Made by a program: the position numbers and the translations under genes
From: Muscardinus avellanarius
Taxonomy: Eukaryota > Chordata > Mammalia > Rodentia > Gliridae
NCBI GenBank assembly: GCA_963383645.1
Contig: OY726566.1
Span: 96,774,677 to 96,838,676 of the forward strand
DNA length: 64,000 nt
Direction: 5' to 3'
Shown: in pieces, positions 60,180 through 64,000 of the stretch
Position numbering within the stretch: the first letter of the stretch is position 1
Layout of the letters: each line of letters opens with the position of its first letter
The notes under the pieces: generated by a model
What the model was told of the DNA's origin: nothing
The model's input: the letters and a program-made list of their open reading frames with translations, nothing else
Databases searched by the model: none

Positions 60180-60600
60180 TAGTAATATAGAAAAAATTGA
60201 AGAGCTGCATATATACTCTGCAGCTCAGGAGGACACATGTGCCAGGATGTTTGCTGAATTTTTGAAAATAATAAAAATGTCAGAAGGAAATATAAAAAAG
60301 AAGAAATTATGGCATATTTTACACATAAATTCAGTACCAAATAATGTTTAGTACCATATAAAATAATTAAAAACCCATATATATCAAATTAAGCGAATTT
60401 CAAAAACAGCATATTGAATGAACCAGCAAGTTCTAAAATACATGTATCACATAGGTAATGAAATTAAAAAATATAATCAAAACAAAACCACAAAATAATT
60501 TATATACATTTATACTACTCTGTGATTCTTTATGAGCAGACAGAAAAACAAATATAGCAAAACAATAAGATGATAAGCCAGGGAAGCTAGTATAGGAGGC
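60180..60600 (+). repeat. Probable old L1 3-prime fragment
   Basis: Aatttcaaaaacagcatatt gaatgaa followed by caagttctaaaatacatgta resembles the ORF2-end to 3-prime UTR passage of old L1/HAL1. Diverged. Confidence 0.45.
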
Positions 60601-60904
60601 CTTCTGTATAATTTTTGTACTTACTTAGATTGAGACATATTTTAATATGTATTAATAATTTTAAAGTAAAGTCTAACACCATTTTTTGTTTTGATTTCTT
60701 TTTTAAAGCAAAAACATTGCTTAAAATGAGCTCTCAGCTGTATTTTCTTTAGGGTAAGTTTACAGTTATATATTTAAGGCGCATACAGAGTATCTCTATA
60801 TAACAGGACTTTTTACTTTGCACATGTCAAAATGAAATATAAGCCAAAGTAAATCTTTCTGGGACTTGGGCCAGGTTAGCTATGCAAGGCCTTTTGGGAA
60901 GATG

Positions 60905-61075
60905 GTGTAGTGGAGCAGAAAGCCTGAAGTCAAAGGTCAGAATGACCTCAGCTCAGTCCACGCCTGCCATCCTGTGACTCTGGTTAAGTATTTTATGCTC
61001 TGTGAGACTGTATACTCCTCACCTTTTAGGTAATGGCTAAACTTAAATGTTGTTGAAAGAATTAAAGATGATTTC
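60905..61075 (+). repeat. MIR fragment
   Basis: Ctgaagtcaaaggtcagaat, ctgtgactctggttaagtat, tgttgaaagaattaaagatg keep MIR order. Confidence 0.7.
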
Positions 61076-61109
61076 ATTATGGGGTAAAGCAGGTGGGATA
61101 TACTCCATC

Positions 61110-61275
61110 AATGGCAGCTATTATTAATAGGTATTATTTATATAAAACTAATAGGTATTACTAGGTATAATACATAATAGGTATAATATATAATATTAAT
61201 ATTTATATATATACTAATAGGTATTACTAATAGGTATTATTACTAACAGCTATTACTAATAGCTACTTCTATAGG
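61110..61275. repeat. Degenerate AT-rich array of aataggtatta units
   Basis: About ten imperfect copies of ataggtatta / acagctatta. Confidence 0.8.
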
Positions 61276-61377
61276 TCCAATCATAGCTATTTGTATCAGA
61301 GATGATCCTTGAAGGGATTACAAAGAGGGTCTTCCTAAGGAATTAAAGAATGTAATAATTAAAAAAAAAAAAAGTAA

Positions 61378-61602
61378 AGCCGGGCATGGTGGAGCACGCT
61401 TGTAATCCCTGCACTTGGGAGGCTGAGACAGGAGGATCACACAGGTTCGAAGCCAGCCTCCGCTACTTAGGCTCTCAACAACTTAGTGAGATTCTGTTTT
61501 CTGTTTCCAAATAAAATATTAAAATAGGTCTGGGTGTGTAGCCTGGAGGTAGAAGGCCCCTGGCTTTCCCCTCCAGTACCACACACACACACAAAAAAAA
61601 GC
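61378..61602 (+). repeat. B1-dID SINE, intermediate type
   Basis: Agccgggcatggtggagcac, ggttcgaagccagcctccgc, small duplication ttctgttttctg at 61492-61503, tail (ac)n then A. Weak target duplication aaag(t/c)aaag. Confidence 0.92.
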
Positions 61603-61879
61603 AAAGTTAAAGAATTAATGAATATGTAGAAGTAAGATATTTAGTTTAATGTTGGCCTTTTTGGTAAAAAGAAGTGATTTAAAATGGCCATTGTGTATGT
61701 TTGCGTATGTGTGTCTTCAGAGAGTCTGGGATTCAGATAGAGTTCAGTGAACATAATCTAAGATGTCTGGAGGTTCAGCTGAAGAGACCCAAAGGCTGGG
61801 GGTCAATGCTTGAATGTTACTCTATTTTCCAAGTAAGTTTTCATAGTATTTCACTTTAATTAATTAGTTAATTAGTTAT

Positions 61880-61985
61880 ACTAGGGGTTGAACCCAGGAG
61901 CATTCTACCTCTGAGCTATAGCCTCAGCCTTTTTTATTCTCATTTTTATTTTATTTTGAAACAGGGTACTGCTAAGTTACCACTC
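61880..61985 (-). repeat. B1-dID SINE, only the ID half
   Basis: Complement copy: ggggttgaacccaggagcat to tgaaacagggtactgctaag; B1 part absent. Confidence 0.88.
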
Positions 61986-62107
61986 AATGTTTAATTTTTA
62001 AAAGTAAATTATTCTAGTGTGTTTAAGAGCTAAAGTAATATAAATGAGCACTAAAGCTAGTAACTGTCAAGTGAATAGTAATACAAAATTAAGAGAACTG
62101 CCTAAAA

Positions 62108-62375
62108 GAATAACCGTAGACCCTCTGTGTCCAGAGATTCATAGAGTCAACCAACCAAGGCTCAAAAATTTAAAAAAAGATGGTCTGTGAACATGGACAG
62201 ACATTTTTTTGGGCAATATTCCTTCAACAATAAAATAACTACTTAACTAGTAGTTATAGAGCATTAAATATTTTAAATAATCTAATACCAGGTGCAAATA
62301 TTGTACCATTTATTAATGGAACTTGAATACTCACAGATTTTGGTGGATCTTGGAACCAATATCCCATCCAGACTA
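62108..62375. mobile_element. Tigger-like (Tc1/mariner) MITE, old
   Basis: The two ends are inverted: tccagagattcatagagtca on the left, and gattttggtggatcttggaa followed by ccaatatccc on the right. The inner part with caatattccttcaacaataa and agagcattaaatattttaaa matches the non-autonomous Tigger/MER type known from mammals. No transposase. Confidence 0.65.
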
Positions 62376-64000
62376 ATATTTTGGCTATTATATGAAGTGG
62401 CATATTTACTTGTGTTTTTTTGAGAAGAATATTTACTTAGAAACAACTACTTCATATCCCATGTACATCAATATGTTCTGCACACAAAAATCAAAGCACA
62501 GAAAACTAGATTTAGATCATATTCTACCCTTTGGAACTTGACTGTATACTAAAAATCTCAGCTATTTCATGTAGGTTTAATTTCTATTTCTGCAATTAAT
62601 TAAAACTCTATTTTTCCAATAAGTCCAGCCACAGACAGATGAGCACCTTTTTTAGTTATTCATGGGTGGCTGGTCACTGGCTCACCAGCACCAATTCTGT
62701 ATAAAAAGAAAATAAAAAATAAAGCAATCAGAGTGCCATCAGAAGCTAACAATACAGTTTAATTAAAAAAGAAAATCCATAGTAATTAATTTTCCCCTTC
62801 CTCTTCTTTACATAAGAAAATAAGAGCTAATATAGAGGAGCAATTAAAATGAACTCTCTTTTTGCCCTCAGGATACCTGTGTAGAACCTTTATCAATGAA
62901 ATAATTAGCTACAGACTTTTCATTTTTGTCCTCTTTGTCATAGGGAAAATGTTTCCAGTCTTCTTTTATTTTTTTTTTCCAGTCTTCTTTTAGAAACAAT
63001 GCACGGCCATGCCTTCAGTTAATCTGGGGCTTCTAAGAATCTTAGTAATCTTGTTATTCTGTTAAAAGGTGATATCGTGTTAAAAGCCATTCTCACTATT
63101 TGATTAGACTCTGACTAGACTGGAACCCAGCCTATTTCACGAGTTGCAATGAACTTGCATAATTTCTGAGATGGGGCGATCAGCTTGAAATGAAAGAGTG
63201 GGTGCGACTGAGTGTGTCTGTGTCCTCAGACTGAATCCCAGGCCCTGCTCTTGCAACAGGGTATAGTGGAGAGGAAGATTCACCAGCCACAGGTTGTCCA
63301 TGCTGTTTTAAAACTCCAGCCTGCGATCTACTTTCCAACCATGGTCACCCCCCAGAAGAAAGTCCCCCTCCTATTCTGACCTATGAACAAATGCTGTATC
63401 CATTTCCCTTAGAGACTACAACTATCACGCAGAAACAATAACTCCACTGGAGCCAAAGGAAAGACTTGGTAATAACACGCACAGCACACATGCACTGGCT
63501 CAAGACTTGAGACAAGAGGAACAGCACAGCAAGGTAGCCACAGGGATCAAAACCCACACATCACTTCCAAACTACACTCCATCACTGTCATGCATGTCTT
63601 CATGAAGTGGCAGGCAAGACCGTCCAATCACTACTGGAGTCCGGTGTGGGAGACACGGATGGAGTTCACAATATTTACAGATCCGCATGCAAAGTCTAAA
63701 GGCAGCTTATGAGCAAGGGACATGGAAGACGGACTTCCATAAGGAGCACAGAGTACATAAAAGTGAGCCAAGATAGTCAACGTCCAATCACAGGATGCCA
63801 CAGATGTGAGACAGCTGGGACGCGATGGAAACTACGAGAATCCATCCTAGAAGGGAACAGCCCAAGGTACAAATCCTCACCCAGCAATCACAGCGGCACA
63901 AAGGAAAAGTGCGAGAGACTCACTGTAGCACACGCGAGTGGCTGAAATCTTTCATATCTGAGTCCTCATAATAGGGAGTTATCATCCCCAGCCCACTATC
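62376..64000. other. Right end of window: intronic sequence, nothing recognised
   Basis: AT-rich to 63.1 kb, then moderate GC. The last 500 bases hold an ORF at 63709-63945 with no recognisable family and no splice context. No upstream DGKI exon is convincing here. Confidence 0.45.

Larger units (their letters stand above)
1..64000 (-). other. DGKI: DGKI transcription unit, internal part (introns plus three exons)
   Basis: Three phase-compatible exons on the minus strand place the whole window inside the diacylglycerol kinase iota gene, read from high to low coordinates. Visible introns: more than 18.5 kb upstream of 45412, about 33.5 kb between 45387 and 11878, 3651 bases between 11841 and 8189 (including a 200-base gap), and more than 8 kb after 8069. 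DGKI is known as a very large, brain-rich gene, which fits. DGKI phosphorylates diacylglycerol to phosphatidic acid; the window covers only the beginning of its C-terminal ankyrin-repeat part. The catalytic domain, C1 domains and the C-terminal PDZ-binding end are outside. I found no further convincing exon above 45412 or below 8069. Confidence 0.85.

Noticed and set aside
62660..62700. Possible 11-nt minus-strand exon between TTTTTATACAG and GTGAGC
   Set aside because: Too short to evaluate and without phase support.

Overview
The window is mammalian nuclear DNA, most likely from a squirrel-related rodent (Sciuromorpha: squirrel, mountain beaver or dormouse lineage). The main evidence is more than 30 copies of a dimeric B1-plus-ID SINE (B1-dID / STRID type) on both strands, together with ancient mammalian repeats (MIR, MLT1/MaLR, old L1, Tigger-like MITE, ERV-L). 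Species cannot be fixed from the sequence alone. There are no bacterial genes, no CRISPR array and no stand-alone RNA gene; almost all short ORFs are repeat-derived or chance.

The only real protein-coding content I can support is three short, correctly spliced exons on the minus strand: 45412-45387 (26 nt), 11878-11841 (38 nt) and 8189-8069 (121 nt). Their reading phases join perfectly, and they encode the start of the C-terminal ankyrin-repeat region of diacylglycerol kinase iota (DGKI), including LIQGPDHCSLLHYAAKTG. The whole window is therefore the inside of the very long DGKI gene, transcribed right to left. More than 18 kb of upstream intron, a 33.5 kb intron, a 3.65 kb intron (with a 200-base assembly gap) and more than 8 kb of the next intron are present. 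The kinase domain and the last exons lie outside the window.

Layout: 1-8.1 kb, intron with SINEs; 8.1-11.9 kb, two DGKI exons, a composite SINE-MLT1-SINE block with one shared target duplication, and the gap; 12-17.4 kb, intron with an expanded SINE and a MaLR LTR; 17.4-24.6 kb, an old, defective ERV-L provirus with both LTRs and three SINEs inside it; 25.1-28.95 kb, a 1.2 kb repeat in two inverted copies around an L1 3-prime end; 29-37 kb, mostly single-copy intron with a nested SINE cluster at 33.8-34.5 kb; 37.6-41.15 kb, an old L1 broken by SINEs and by a copied L1 fragment; 41.2-45.4 kb, a GC-richer patch, MIRs, an ID element and the 26-nt exon; 45.4-64 kb, long intron with scattered SINEs, two copies of a ~217-bp SINE-like retroposon, and a Tigger-like MITE.

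The most interesting observations are a 599-bp unit (SINE + MLT1 piece + SINE) bounded by a single 15-bp target duplication, which looks like SINE read-through retroposition; two ~217-bp retroposons with the same ends and no visible pol III boxes; an L1 3-prime segment pasted without poly(A) into the middle of a SINE; and the phase arithmetic of the DGKI small exons, in which the 38-nt and 121-nt exons are frame-neutral only if skipped together.
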